DNA of 64,000 nt from NCBI GenBank assembly GCA_964017195.1, contig OZ024895.1, positions 19,643,034 through 19,707,033 of the forward strand, read 5' to 3'. Below the pieces are notes generated by a model. The model saw only the letters and a list, made by a program, of their open reading frames with translations, ran no database searches and was not told the DNA's origin. The stretch comes from Siderastrea radians. Taxonomy: Eukaryota; Cnidaria; Anthozoa; Scleractinia; Rhizangiidae. Each line of letters begins with the position of its first letter. The stretch's first letter is position 1. The position numbers and the translations under genes are program-made. Shown here piece by piece: positions 46,256 through 58,779 of this stretch.

Positions 46256-47219
46256 CGTTCGTCGTATTTTAGTCCTGTTGATGACGTCCTATGAACACCG
46301 CCAACTGGGTCAGTAGTGTATTCAGGGGCACCCAACGGTTCGTTTCGGGTAATATCTGTTCGGGAGACTTAAATCACCTGAGAAATTCGGATTTAATTCC
46401 AGTGAAAACTAGAGATTTATTTGGCGAAACATCACCTCAGATTTTCGTAACAAGAGGAGTTATTAATTCCTTTTGTTTTCGGAAGGACATGCCGATATGT
46501 CGTTCAGGGTGTAAAATAAGCTATCAGCAGTTCGGAAATTCGGAGGATAGGATTCTGTTTCCTAAAATTTTCTGTGGCCTAATTTTTCAGCTAAAAACGC
46601 CGAACAGATCAACCTGTATTAGCTTATACAAATATGCCTCTAAAAAGCTCTGAAACAATCTAAGAAAGCAGAACTTGATATTTCAAGTATTTTGCTAGAC
46701 TCTTCTCGTTGGGTGCCCCTGTGTATTGTAAGCCGTCGAACAGCTCAACAACAACCTTTCTTGCAAAACGTTCGACATCTTTCTACACTGTGACATCTTA
46801 CTCAACGGTTCAGTTGCTGGTCAGTGTTGCTTAATTGGCAATACCACAAAAAGGTTTTTATCACTACATGTCGCCGCTAACGTGGCCAGAGCCGCGTCAC
46901 ACAATGCAAATGATCGGAATGGACATTTTACTAGACATTTTACTAGTTCGTCGTATTTTAGTCCTGTTGATGACGTCCTATGAACACCGCCAACTGGGTC
47001 AGTAGTGTATTGTAAGCCGTCGAACAGCTCAACAACAACCTTTCTTGCAAAACGTTCGACATCTTTCTACACTGTGACATCTTACTCAACGGTTCAGTTG
47101 CTGGTCAGTGTTGCTTAATTGGCAATACCACAAAAAGGTTTTTATCACTACATGTCGCCGCTAACGTGGCCAGAGCCGCGTCACACAATGCAAATCATCG
47201 GAATGGACATTTTACTAGA
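46256..47219 (+). repeat. Direct duplication within the left arm of the 4.85-kb element
   Basis: The segment starting TTCGTCGTATTTTAGTCC occurs at 46256 and again at 46947. Copy 1 runs 46256-46322 and resumes 46728-46934 after a MITE. Copy 2 runs 46947-47219 without interruption. Copies differ at very few positions (for example AAATGATCG against AAATCATCG). Confidence 0.85.
46323..46721. mobile_element. 399-bp MITE with precise empty site nearby
   Basis: Ends CAGGGGCACCCAACG and CGTTGGGTGCCCCTG are perfect 15-bp inverted repeats. TGTATT is duplicated on both sides (46317-46322 and 46722-46727). The uninterrupted duplicate at 47006-47011 has a single TGTATT at the same place. The superfamily is not assigned. 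Confidence 0.85.
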
Positions 47220-48206
47220 GGGTAGGGGAAGGGCAAAATCTGCTCTCATTCTTTTTAAACGGCTCAGGTTTCGAGAAATGGGAGGAACTAGTAATGGACC
47301 AAAAATACGAAACAAAATTAGTGCTGCAATTAGGCACCTCAACCTCCCGTGTCAGAATGCAGGAAAAGTAGTCACCCCTCGGCGTGAGTTGTAGGCATGC
47401 AAATAACAATGTTCGAACACGAAAATTAGCTAAAAAGGGTACGTGTACTAGCTTAAGTTAAAAACCTCTTCAAAACGTCGAGTCCAGAACATTAAAATCG
47501 TTTTTATCAGGGAAATTGTGATGTGACTAACTAGTTTGTGCTTATTGTTTTGGCTTAGAGGGGGGGACCTCGGACATTTTTTTCACAAATCATACATATT
47601 TATATATGAATTGCTTCGTTACACAGAAGACGGTTGTTGTTGGTTCCATTTTCTTGTTGTCGGAGTTTGTGGCTACAACACCAGACGAATCAAAAGCTTG
47701 AAAACAATTGTTCCCTTACTTTTATGCACCAAGAATACCCAGGCCCGTAGAAGGGGGAGGGGCAGGGGGGCTCGAGCCCCCAGAATTTTTGGAAGCTGAA
47801 AAAACATTACAATAAATGAGCCAAAAAATATATAATTAAAACGAATTAATGTGCAACGAATACTCTTAAATGCTGATGCTAAAAGTTCCTTTTATAAATT
47901 TACAACCTGTAACAGGGTTTGACATCTGTTGAGTTACTAGCCACCGGGCAAGTGGGCTTCAAAAATCTACTAGTCCACCGCACATTTCAGTCGCCCAGGT
48001 TCCTTACCAATGTCTTTCTTCACCCATATCACCTTGACCCTGGCAGTATTAATAGCTTTACTGTGAAGGACATTAATGCCTTAATAGCTAAGCGACTGCT
48101 CTGTATTTGCCAAGCTTTAAGCTCATCATGTTGTTTTAAAACAAGTCTAAGGAACAAAACTATTTTTATCTCACCTTAGTATCTATGTGAGTGTGTATTT
48201 TGAAGG

Positions 48207-48226
48207 CGGGGGGGGGGGGGGGGGGA
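48207..48226 (+). repeat. Poly-G run
   Basis: About 20 G residues. A similar run lies at 61115-61131. Both are prone to length error in assembly and may form G-quadruplexes. Confidence 0.8.
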
Positions 48227-51168
48227 GGCTTTGACTAGGCCAATTTGCTCGCAGCATTTATTTCAGCCTTGGTACGGGCCTGATACCACAAGTTACAAGT
48301 CAGTTTTTACAACGCACGCTTGAATACAATGACGATATGTCCCAGCCATCGTGCAAAACTTGGAATCAGGTGTTGAGCAGAAGCTGCAGCATAAGGGGCC
48401 GGGTCCCAGGTCCCGGGTCACGGTAAGGAAAAGGAGAGTGGCCAAAAAGTGAAAGAGAACTGGGGAAAAAGGGATCTGAAGTTATGTTACGCGAGACTGG
48501 TTCACTTGTAAAAGCTGGATCAGGTGAGTTTTATATTCGCTTGTGGTCTATCCGAATATTAGCCAGGTTATTGATGGAAGCCTCACTCTTCTCTTCGTCC
48601 TCATTAAGGTGTATGTAGAACGTGAAAGAGGTTACAGACATTTAAGGGCAAGATGCTTGACGTATTTCTGTTGTGATATCCTCATATCCATTATGATAAG
48701 TATGCTGGCTGCTGTGAGAGATCTCGCTCACTGGGAACCTGTCTCAGTAAGATTCGAAAAACAGAAATTCAGGAACAGAACCTCATTTTTTGATACCATG
48801 GTTACGTGCCATATTTCACAGTCTTCAAACAGTACTGGCGTGCTGTTAGAAGCCCCACTCATTAGTCAGGACACACTAATGTAGACTATGTCAAACAACT
48901 GACAAGAAAGCACAGTTAAAAACTTCGATCACACCCATTTGTTATGAAGAGAGAACCCTTCCTGTCCAAAACTCCATCCAACCCTTTAACAGGGAGCTGA
49001 CTTTCACTCCTGATATAACTGTGCCTTGTACCGGTTCTGTGCCAGCTGAGAACCAGCAGACTGACACCAATGATCATAGGTAGAATACCCGCTCGTCAAT
49101 TAACAAAAGGGAGTTCCTTGTAGTTATAGGTTTTCCCCGTATTAAAGTTGGGTCTAGTTAATAATAGCGCCACTTCTGTTGCACCACTCAGCTGTAAGCT
49201 TGTACAACGGTTGGAATTACGTTTCAGACTACTAGGGTAGCAAATACAATTTTTAATGGTTGTAAGAACACTGGTAATAAGTAAGAAAGACACACAACGC
49301 CATTAAAACCACAAATAATCCCTGCAATTGACACTGTATGTTATTTTACTTCACCTCAAAGGTTTTGCCCTTCCCCTACCCCCTAAAATGCCTTTGATAC
49401 GCATTGCGTGACAAACCAAATACGCACGCGGCGCCATCCACGTTTGGTCCCAATTTAGCAGTCAAATCTGATAATGCTTTTGTGCACTGAAAACTGAGCA
49501 ACACTCGTATTAAATCAACTGAACCGTTGAGTAAGATGCTGTAGTGCAGAAAGACGTCGAACGCTTTACAAGAAAAGATGGTGTCGTTGAGCTGTTCGAC
49601 CGTTTACAATTAAGTTGACCCAGTTAGCGGTGTTTCATTCGGTTCATTGGACGTCATCAGCAGGACCAAAATACGACGAACGGCAAGAGAATCACACGAA
49701 AATGGCCTCTGGACCTGTCCTCTACAGCAAATGAGGTTAGAGCGTTTCGAACTGTTTCTCTGTTTGACGTTTTCGATCTCATAACGGTCGAAAAACACAT
49801 CAAAATATGTGCGTAACTCGCGAATGGAATGTTGCCAAGAAGGGTCAAAAAACCTGCATTTTAACGAACTTTGAAAAGCTCTCGCGTCGCTCTCAATCAT
49901 TTGCCCAAAGAAATTTTTGCAGCAATCCTGAGAACATCTTTTCTTAATTCAACAGCCAGAAGCTGAATCGATTTGAAGGTTTAGCACATGGTGAAAAATA
50001 ATTTAAATCACAAAGTACTTTTCTTGATGAGAAATGTATACTTTCAAAATTAAATTATTTCAAACACAAAGAACAACGCAGTTTCTACCAAAATCATTTT
50101 TGAAGCTCTTGAGAGATTGCAAAAGTAGATTTGGGTGTTTTAAAGACGACAGAGGGATTTGTTTTTGCATGCGAACGCCTCAAATTGTTGTCATAATTTA
50201 CTGCTTCAAATGACGATTTTAACAGAAGTTCGTTATTTGCATTTTTCTTTGAAATAAAAGGATATTTTGCCCAAAAAAGTATACAGTGATTTTAGTTATA
50301 CCCTAACCTATCTAACATTAAAATATGAAAGAAATCGAATTTTCCACCCTTGCCGCGTTATGTTTGATTTTTACAGACAAGCGCTCTTAAATTCTTTGTT
50401 CAAAAGCAGACATGAGAAGTCAACTCAATCTGCTTTTAAACGCTGTGTGCTCTAAAAGCTGTGGATACGGCTTTACCAGCAGAACAGATAGTCTCATTTG
50501 GACCCCTATATTTTTTCCTTCGCGTTCTTCTTTTTTTTTTCGCGGTCACTTCCTTGAGACCTCTTGTTTTCGCTTGGCCAAACAAATAATCGTCGCGTTT
50601 TTCGTTCACTATTGTTTCCCTCTAGCCAGTCAAATAACTCAGTGCTTATCAGAGAAACGCCTGGAGCCGTTTGTCTTTGTACCCGGTGTTAGTTCGTGCA
50701 TTTCTTTTTCAAAGCTTATGGCCTTGGGAAAGTAAGAAAAAAAACCTGGCAAGTTGTTTAAGAAATCTCTGAAATTGACCAGCATCTTAGGAGAGGCAGT
50801 TAACTGTCCAAACTTTCCATTGTTCCCTTTCTTTCCGCTTAGCTAACCAATCAACCACCTACGTTGCACTGCGTCGTCACCCTAATCTTCATCTGACCTT
50901 TGAGGGGAAATAAATCCACAACCTTTTATACACTGCATGCAAACTGAAGGTATAAGCTTCATAAGCAGCGTGTTTTCACGCTTTTTAAAACTACATCATC
51001 TCATCCCACAGCGCTTTCTTCGTCCCGTGAAACGGTGAACATGAAGAGCGCGTGAAAGCCTGGAAACAGGTTGGATGCCTGGATGACATTTCCCGTCAAG
51101 TCGAGTTAGTGGAAAGAGAACGCCTGGGTCCTTAAATCCGGGATTAAACGTAAATCAACGTAACTTAC

Positions 51169-51447
51169 GTCTTACTATCACGCTAACGGTGTAATAGGTG
51201 CTAAAGGAACCTAATCCAGGGGCAGCAACCTTGGCCGTACATGTGTAGGTCCCGGCATGGTCCTTGGTAGCTGATAGTATGGTGTAGTTAGATTTAGTCC
51301 AACTATATTCTATTTGCACAATTCCAGATTCATTTCTCCACGTGGTAATTGGTGTGGGGTTGCCACGGACGACACATACCAATGTGGTGGAATCACTTTC
51401 ATTTACCACGACAGGAGTTGATGAACGGGAAATGATCGTTGGTGGAA
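51169..51447 (-). CDS. Immunoglobulin-domain exon (first in gene order)
   Basis: Minus-strand exon of 279 bp with acceptor TTGTTGACAG before 51447 and donor GTAAGT after 51169, phase 1 at both ends. It encodes one Ig-like domain: PPTIISRSSTPVVVNESD, first cysteine in LVCVVRGNP, tryptophan in TTWRNES and the classical DHAGTYTCTA with the second cysteine, then YYTVSVIVR. Several N-x-S/T sites (NES, NYT) suggest glycosylation outside the cell. Its last base (C) joins AC of the exon at 44129 to give a histidine codon, confirming shared frame. Confidence 0.85.
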
Positions 51448-54400
51448 CTGTCAACAATAACATGCTTTACGTAAACGTTCACTAGAGGACAGTGGCTTAC
51501 AACTGAAGCAATAAGACGATCCTGGAGAGCGCTTTGGTTCGTTTGGGGATGATTATTTACAGTCCTCCAGCTTCCTGGGGGTACACTAATCTTATTCATT
51601 AAAATAATAATCAACCGTAAACAACAGTAAACAGCAAATCACGGAGGAATGCTTTGCGCATTACTTTGAATATATTAGCATTTATTTGCCAAATGTGAAT
51701 GTGCAACGCAATTTCCGTCGGTTCATACGTCCTCTTTAACGTTAAATCTAAAAGTGTTCCAGTGAATCAATGTTAATAAGACTCGATACTAAAATTGGAC
51801 ACGTCGTCAAGCAAGCGTGTTTAATGTTTAAAAAAAAATCCATCACGCTGTTCTTAAGATTTTCGCAAAAACGCTCAAATTCAAAAATTACCCCAAAATT
51901 ATTACGTGAATGATCTTAGAAAAACAATTCGCGAACACCAGTTTCAACAAAACTTTCTAGGCGTAAAATAGTAAGTAAACGACACATTTTGCAAGTATTT
52001 TCTAGCCATTTCATCAAAGCATTGATTATTTTTCGGTGCATTTACTATTACTATGCAAAAACTAAGGTTGGAAATGTTTTTGCGATTTACTTCAAAACAA
52101 ACATACAGAATTTTTTGTTCTTGTATATTTTGTGTGCCATACACCACAGTTTAAGATGTTGGTATTTGCTTTTCAAAGTGAAATCTGGATCGCGGAAAAT
52201 TTCTATTTTAGTGTTTTCGAGGTTTTTGGTTTATCGTTCTCATGGAAATATCGATTTTCACAAAATGTAAACCACGCTAAAGTTCAATCCAAAAGCAACA
52301 AGTATTGCAAATTTCACTTTGATCTGACGAGGAAAGGACTGGCTAAGAGCCGCTTAAAAAAGTTAGGTATGGTCCCAAAAAAACTGTATCGAAACACCTT
52401 AATTGTTGCCATGGTAACAGTGAATGCGTGTTGACGCCCGAGAACCCAATTTTGAACTCCAAAACTGTTGTGAAAACTGCAAAATTTAAAACGTTATTCC
52501 TCAAGTTTAGTAAAGCACTACAACTATTTTAATTTCTTTCCGTGTATACGGCTTTTCATTACATTTAACGTAAACAAAATAAACGGGGAATTAACTACAC
52601 CGTGTCTCGGCCATTTTAATTGGTGAGTAAAACAAGCAGTACATTTCTTTTAATATCTTCAAAAGTACATTAGTTCTAGAATTGAAACAAAATGGAAAGC
52701 TTACAACAGAAATTGTAGTTACCAAATCTGTAAAATTCTCAGCGGGGCGGGCTTCTTTTGTTTTCAGGGCAATCAACAAAGAAACCATAAAAACGAGATT
52801 TCTTAAATTTTGTCAAAATTAACATTCGGTAATTTTGCTGGAAAAATCGGAAGAAAGCTGAGACGACCTTGAGATTTAAAGAAAATTGCCTGTTAAGTAA
52901 TTCTCTGATGGAAAAACCGTTCATAAACCGTAATTTTGGCGGCTTTGTTCCTTTCTCCACTTTTCGACTTACGTTGAGTGAGCCGGTTCTTTGTGTACAG
53001 CACTCGTATTGTTTAAAAATCCAGTGTTCTGGACCTTTTCTTTCAGCTGGTAGTGTTATTTATCCCCGGCAGTAGTCCATCCCCTTATTTTAGCCCACTG
53101 ACATCAGGTTTGGTGCCACTGACGGCAGAAATTAGCCAACATGGAGTTCAGTCAGTACAGGTACATTTCCACCGTAGCCTTTCGCTCTGTTTCTCAATGA
53201 GATGTCACCGTTCGCTCCAAAAGATGGAAAGACGCATCCTTTCAACTAGGATTCCATTTAGACAACACTTCACTTCAACTTACGATGTAAAAACTGCAGA
53301 CAACAACTTTCTTCGAAGTGGAAGAGAAAATAACATACGCCGTGGGACGTTACCGGTCAGCCGTGTTTACTTGAATAACTTTCCCTTCATAATTTGCTTA
53401 ACACCAGGTCCTTTATAGGCTGTTGATATGACATTCAAAGCATTTCAGAAAGCCATCAATTTCCTTTTATTGGATTCTGTTTTTCCACTTGCTCTCATTC
53501 ACAATAGGATTAACAGTCTCTGATAGAACAAATGTACAGTGTGTTTTCCGGCGCTCACACCATTTTCGGCGCGAAAATAAAGCGGTCTTCTCACGTCAAA
53601 CTAATGTTGGCCAACATTGGTTTGATGTTTGAAGGCCGCTTAAGGCTGCTAACACAAGTCGACAATTAACAATATATCGGTAAACTGAATAACCAATGGC
53701 TATTTTTATTTTCCATTCTATTCAGCTCGTGTGCCTTTAGACCTTTCGTACTGTCTAGTACAATTTTCCAGCCATATTTTTACAACCTTTTAAAACAACA
53801 AAAAGACCAGCAACAACAAAAACTAAAACAAAACCAATAATGAAACAAGAACAAATAAAAAACGTCTTAAAGTTCTTATCATTAAAATTCCTTTGTTGCG
53901 CCGGCATGCGCAACCGCTATGTTAGTGAGCTGGTGTGCCCCCTCTATGCTTCAATATCCAAAGCTTTGCAGCTGCAGAGCTCGATAAGAGAAAGAAAATT
54001 GTTTCGTTTTCCTGGGATGCATATATCGTACCTTTTGCAGACGGCTTTCAGCGTTGTTATTCTTGGCGATAACAATTCTTCTTTTCTTCCTTTTCATTTT
54101 ACACAGTTGACGGAACTCTTCGTTTCCTAATGGATGACTGTGGGACTCCTGTGGGACTCCTGTGGGACTCCTGTGGGACTCCTCTGCAGGAGGAGTTGTA
54201 ATAGTTTCGTTTTCGGCAGCCGGATATTCTGACGCACTGAGCTGCTTTCTTTTCGTCGCAATGCGAGAAACGTAAGAGGAAATTTGCGAGAGCGAAAGGA
54301 ACACCTCAGTTGTAAACAATACGGCTGATTATTAGAGTCTGTAGTCGAGTTTACGCATTTTTTGGCGAATTCTGCACCATCGGTCTTGTTACTTGATTTC

Positions 54401-54849
54401 TTCCCTTCTCTCTGATTTCTCTCACTTTATGTTGTTGTTTTGGGTTTTGACTTTAAAGTCCAGTCCACTTGTATACTGCGCTAACGCAGGAAAGTTCTTG
54501 CCTTTGGCATTGTTCTAAATGTTGTGCATGACTCAACTTTGCTCTGTGACGCTGCCCACCCCTCCCCTCCCCTTCCCCTATGAGGGTGACTTAACCCTTT
54601 TGCGCCCAGAGTCGTCACCAGACAACATTTGGAGAAGTAGACAAAGAACCACTTGTGACGTCATCAATTTCTACGACAGCATACAGTCTCTATAACCAAC
54701 TGACACCACCTGAGGATCAGAGCTTTCCATACGTGTGTCCATTTCGAATATCGACTAAATGTTCGAAAAACACTGGAGAAACACATGTTCAACTATTGGT
54801 GCAAAATTTGTGGTAAAATAGGCTATTACCCCCGTAATTGATAGATGTC
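51448..54849. other. Probable upstream intron of the Ig gene, no exon recognised
   Basis: Holds short frames only. A roughly 60-bp hairpin at 53581-53640 has AGCGGTCTTC paired with GAAGGCCGCT and TCAAACTAATGTTGGCCAAC at its centre. A perfect RFX-type palindrome, GTTGCCATGGTAAC, is at 52407-52420. Four copies of the 11-mer TGTGGGACTCC lie at about 54139-54182. Confidence 0.4.
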
Positions 54850-55560
54850 TCATTTCCAGGTTTTTTGAACGGTCAATACCAAACCTTTTCCAGCTGATAG
54901 AAAGGGAATAACAAGTAGAAGATAGCGAGAAGAGAAAGAGAGAAAAAAAGGAAAGGAAAAGGAGGCAGGAGAAAAATCGAAACGTATCAGCCAAAAAAAA
55001 AAAAGTATTAGACGTTCGTTTAGAAATGTCAAGCGATTCCAAAAATCATTTTGGTTTTTTAGTTGATGCAATGTTTGAGCCTGGGCTCACCATAAATTCG
55101 CCATGTTATTGACACTTGAAAAATTTCTGCCCAGACTACCGGGCACGGTCTCAAATGGGCTAAATGCCTGGCAGTCGGAAAGTTTGAAAACAACTCCACA
55201 GAAAGCCTCTCGTAAACCTCGTAAAAGCGTTCGATGTTCGTTCAGAAATATCAAATGATTCCAAAGATCATTTTGGTTTTCCAGTTGACGAATTGTCTCC
55301 CGGCAGTCAGAAATTTGTATCATTTGGAATCATTTGACATTTCTGAACGAACATCGAACATCTAATACTCTCATGCTGTTTGTATTAGCTTAACAGTGAA
55401 AATTCTGTAACACTTTCCGACTGCGGATCACTGCCGGCGAGGCCGAGCTGAAAATTTTATAAGTGTCAAGGTCATAGGGATTTCATAGTGTGCCCACGGG
55501 AAAATATCCCATCAACTACACGGCCAAATTAATTTTGGAATCGCTTGACATTTCTCAACA
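54850..55560. repeat. Dispersed repeat fragments in several copies
   Basis: The word CATTTTGGTTTTCCAGTTGA with preceding CGATTCCAAA/TGATTCCAAA recurs near 55035 and 55255. Related pieces at 55325 and 55540 include inverted ones. This suggests overlapping copies of one repeat family. No gene. Confidence 0.5.
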
Positions 55561-55914
55561 AAGACATAATAGTTTCATGAGGTTTGAGAAAGGCTTTCTG
55601 GGGAAATGTGGTGAAAATTTTTGACTGCCGGGCATTTAGTCTATTTGAGATTGTGCCCGGCTGCTGGGCATATAGCGACGGCTGAAATTGGGTCGATCGC
55701 TCCGTTTCTCTCCTTTTTTGAGTTCCTTGAACCTTAAGGTCTTGCTGGATGATTCGTTTGTGGGATTCTAACGAAATACTCCACACTTTGAGCAGTTGTT
55801 TTTCACTTTCCACCAGAGACTTTGCTCCACAACTGGCGGCTTGCGAGGGAGCTCCGTTCCTATTTACTTCCGTTTCGTTTTTCACTTCCGTTTTGGTTTT
55901 CACTTCCGTTTTTC

Positions 55915-56150
55915 TTTTTGTTTCGTGGTTTCTTTTCTATTTGCGTGGTTTCTTTTTTGTTTGCGTGGTTTCTTTTTTATTTGCGTGGTTTCTTTTTGTT
56001 TGCGTGGTTTCCTTTTTTGTTTGCGTGGTTTCTTTTTTTATTTGCGTGGTAACTTTTTTGTTTGCGTGTCTTTTTTATTTGCGTGGTTTCTTTTTTGTTT
56101 GCGTGGTTTCCTTTCTTGTTTGCGTATTTTCTTTTTTGTTTGCAGTGTTT
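55915..56150 (+). repeat. About 21-bp minisatellite TTTGCGTGGTTTCTTTTTTG
   Basis: Roughly eleven imperfect units with length variation in the T-run. The overlapping hydrophobic frames in all three phases are artefacts of the repeat. Confidence 0.9.
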
Positions 56151-56329
56151 CCCTTGTAGGCCATCGTAGAAAAGCCGTATATATGGAAAGAAACTAGAAG
56201 AGTGGTTTTACATTTGTCCCAAGTCTCGAGTTGTAGTGTTTTAATAAACTTGAGAAATAACGTTTCAAATTTTTCAGTTTTCATAACACTTTTGGAGTTC
56301 AAAATAGGGTTCTCGGGCGTCAACAAACA

Positions 56330-56535
56330 TTCGCTGTTACCATGGCAACAAGTGGTTGCCATGGCAACGTCAAGTTTGTTGACATAAGCCCAAATGTTTC
56401 CAGTTAAATTTTAGGAAAAGTAACAAAATTTAGAGGTAAAAGCATGAACGATTACGAAATTACACAACTTCAAAGTTGAGGCGGGCCTTAAAAGCCCTCC
56501 CCCCCATCCCTTTCGCGGTCTGAATAGGGTTAAGA
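56330..56535 (-). repeat. Interspersed repeat, inverted copy of 61089-61245
   Basis: ACACAACTTCAAAGTTGAGG, GGGCCTTAAAAGCCC, C-run and GGTCTGAATAGGGTTAAG match the plus-strand copy at 61089-61245 in reverse. Both also contain GTTGCC(A/G)TGGCAAC followed or preceded by GTCAAGTTTGTTG. Confidence 0.7.
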
Positions 56536-56753
56536 ACGATGCTGAAAATTTAGGAAGAACTACATTTTGTAACTGCGTAACTAGTCGAGGCTTTATATGC
56601 TAATCACTTTCGTGCGCAAGCGTGACTTTCGCAATAGATCTAATGCGCAATGCATTACGTTAACCAAAATTTAAGTTTGACAGGTAACTGCATGACAGGA
56701 GATTGACAGTTACCGCCTTTTCAAGATAAAAGATTAAGAGCGAAAATTCTTGT

Positions 56754-57043
56754 GTGATTAGAAGCTAGCCTCAGTGCTGTAAAGTTCAGAGTTTGAATGA
56801 ACCAGTCAAGCCTTAAAAAGGAAAAAAGGAGTCATTTTAGTGTGTTCTTGGACTGCGATAGTTAATCCCCATTCTGGTGGAGAATCCGGGTATCGATCGA
56901 TCCTAAGTGTTGAAGTGATCTGTTAGGGGGATAAGCTATTGTAAACCAACAACAAAATTAAATGACTTGTTTTCTTTTCCAATACGTGACTGTTTAATTC
57001 AAACTCTGAACTTTACAGTAATGAGGCTAGCTTCGAATCACTT
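56754..57043. mobile_element. 290-bp MITE-like element
   Basis: GTGATTAGAAGCTAGCCTCA with GTAAAGTTCAGAGTTTGAAT at the left pairs with its inverted, slightly diverged copy ending about 57043. Non-coding interior. Confidence 0.6.
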
Positions 57044-58779
57044 CGAATCATTGCATATCCAAGTAAATAATCAGTTTAAACCTGTGCAAATTAAATTTAT
57101 AATAAGATTAGAACTTTGTGGACATAAAGACGCTTAATTTCTATTAATGTTCCGAATGTAAAAGCTGTGCAGACCTTCTGATCTTGACAACTGTTTTGTC
57201 CTTTTGACGAGGTTTAGCTGCTGAAAATACGAAATATTTAATAGATAAACGCCGTATACAGCTTGCCTAACAAAGAACGAAGTTTTTATTTTGCATTCAA
57301 GTGTTGTTCGCGGTAGACGCCGTTTGCACTTTCTGAAAAAGCGCTCCGTTTCATAATAGAGAAGAAGTTCTAGTTACATTTTTAGCTGCTATTCCCATTT
57401 CTTAGCCGTTCTTGAATAGATCTAGTGTTGTTTACAGAATACGATTTGTTTGAATATAGATGTAGCTTTTTGCCAAATGTAAACTTCTTTATTTTGTAAC
57501 TCGAATTGTTCCTTTTGTTGTATTTCCTTAAGCTGGTTTTATAGTCTTCCGTAGAATGATTGAGCAACTGTCAGTATAAATTGAGTGTTCTTGTGATTGT
57601 CAGAAGATTTAGTCACATTTTTGCACATGAAGAGCCCCTCGGATTTTCATCTAGAGCGCCTATGAGTCACAGCGCAATCACAGCTGATTGGCATCAGATT
57701 CTTTGTATAGTATGTCCCGAGTGTTAAGCGTGTTTGAAAGTCAACTTCTGTGCGAAGGCCGAGGTTCAGCTGGTGCAGCTTTTATACGTGACAAAAATTT
57801 GTGACAAGATTCCATTCCGGCTAGATAAGCGAGTTGCCGAGCTACGTTGTTCGCAACACTAGTAGCACACGGATGGAGGGATGGATTTGAAGTGGTGATA
57901 TTGAAAACCTGCAACCTGAACTCAATTCCCTTCCCGCAGTTAGAAATAGAGACATCCACGTGATAAATCAGCCGTCACATAGACATTGATAGCAGCACTG
58001 CGATACTGAGCAGCTGTTAATTTGAAACACAGCTTGTTGAAGTGCAGTGATATCCTTGCGTGCATGTTTTTATATACAAAATAGTTCCCTTAATGGTTTA
58101 TTAGAGTCCTAAATCAAACTCATGACGCAGTCTGGATGATTCAGAAGAGTTCAAATACATGGGTTCCACAAGGAGAAATATCGGTTGAGAGATTTTTTCC
58201 GCTAAAAGTGAGTACACAACATACACACTGATCACGGCGTTTTGCTTCCTCATTGATAAACAACAACTTGATATGGAATGTTACTTTGGAATTTTGGCAC
58301 GGAATTGCATTTTGAGTTTAATTATTGCTATTTATTAGTCTGTGGAGCTATCATTTTTAATAACATTTGATAGATAAATGTCAGCAATTTCACCAGCGTC
58401 ACTAATTTACCACGTTTTTTTACCACATTGTTTAACACGTATTTGTTTTGTCAATACTAGCAAGGGATTACGGTCCAGAGAAAAATCCTCTGTAGACCAA
58501 AATGCCCTCACATTTACCCCATGTGAACTGTTAATGAATTAGAAATCCGCTATTTGCTAAGTTAATCAAGTATTGAGTTTTAACAGAATTCATCAATAGT
58601 AGGCCCAAGGCAGTAGATGGTGGCGTCATCGGCGTACACACGCCTGGTACACATGTAGATCAAGTACCACACGCGAGAAAAGTTCAAGTTGTGTGGGGTC
58701 TTGCTGCCCGAACTTTAAGCAACGCTAAACCTATTTTAGACCAAAATAACCGGTATCTAACACACCTAGTCAAACCAAG
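57044..58779. other. No gene recognised; possible minus-strand promoter
   Basis: The minus strand has TATAAAAG (plus CTTTTATA, 57779-57786) followed about 30 bases later by a pyrimidine/purine initiator-like stretch. It could be a promoter reading toward the Ig exons, but no first exon with a signal peptide could be identified. Otherwise AT-rich sequence without repeats of note. Confidence 0.2.

Larger units (their letters stand above)
45539..50390. mobile_element. 4.85-kb TIR element without recognisable transposase
   Basis: The left arm (45539 to about 47240) and the right arm (about 49360-50390) are inverted copies. Ends read TTAAGAGCGCCTGTCTGTAA on the left and, reversed, TTAAGAGCGCTTGTCTGTAA on the right. 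Divergence between arms is visible (scattered substitutions and small gaps), so it is older than elements 1 and 2. The 47240-49360 interior has no domain I recognise. I could not identify a clean target duplication. Confidence 0.6.
44130..51168 (-). other. 7.0-kb intron of the Ig gene, filled with repeats
   Basis: Bounded by donor GTAAGT at 51168 and acceptor CAG at 44130 on the minus strand. It holds a repeat at about 44540-44830, a duplicated block at 44980-45420 and the 4.85-kb TIR element at 45539-50390. The stretches 45421-45538 and 50391-51168 show nothing recognisable. Confidence 0.65.

Noticed and set aside
55749..56197. Overlapping hydrophobic frames that look like membrane proteins
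   Set aside because: Generated by the T-rich 21-bp minisatellite in all three phases.
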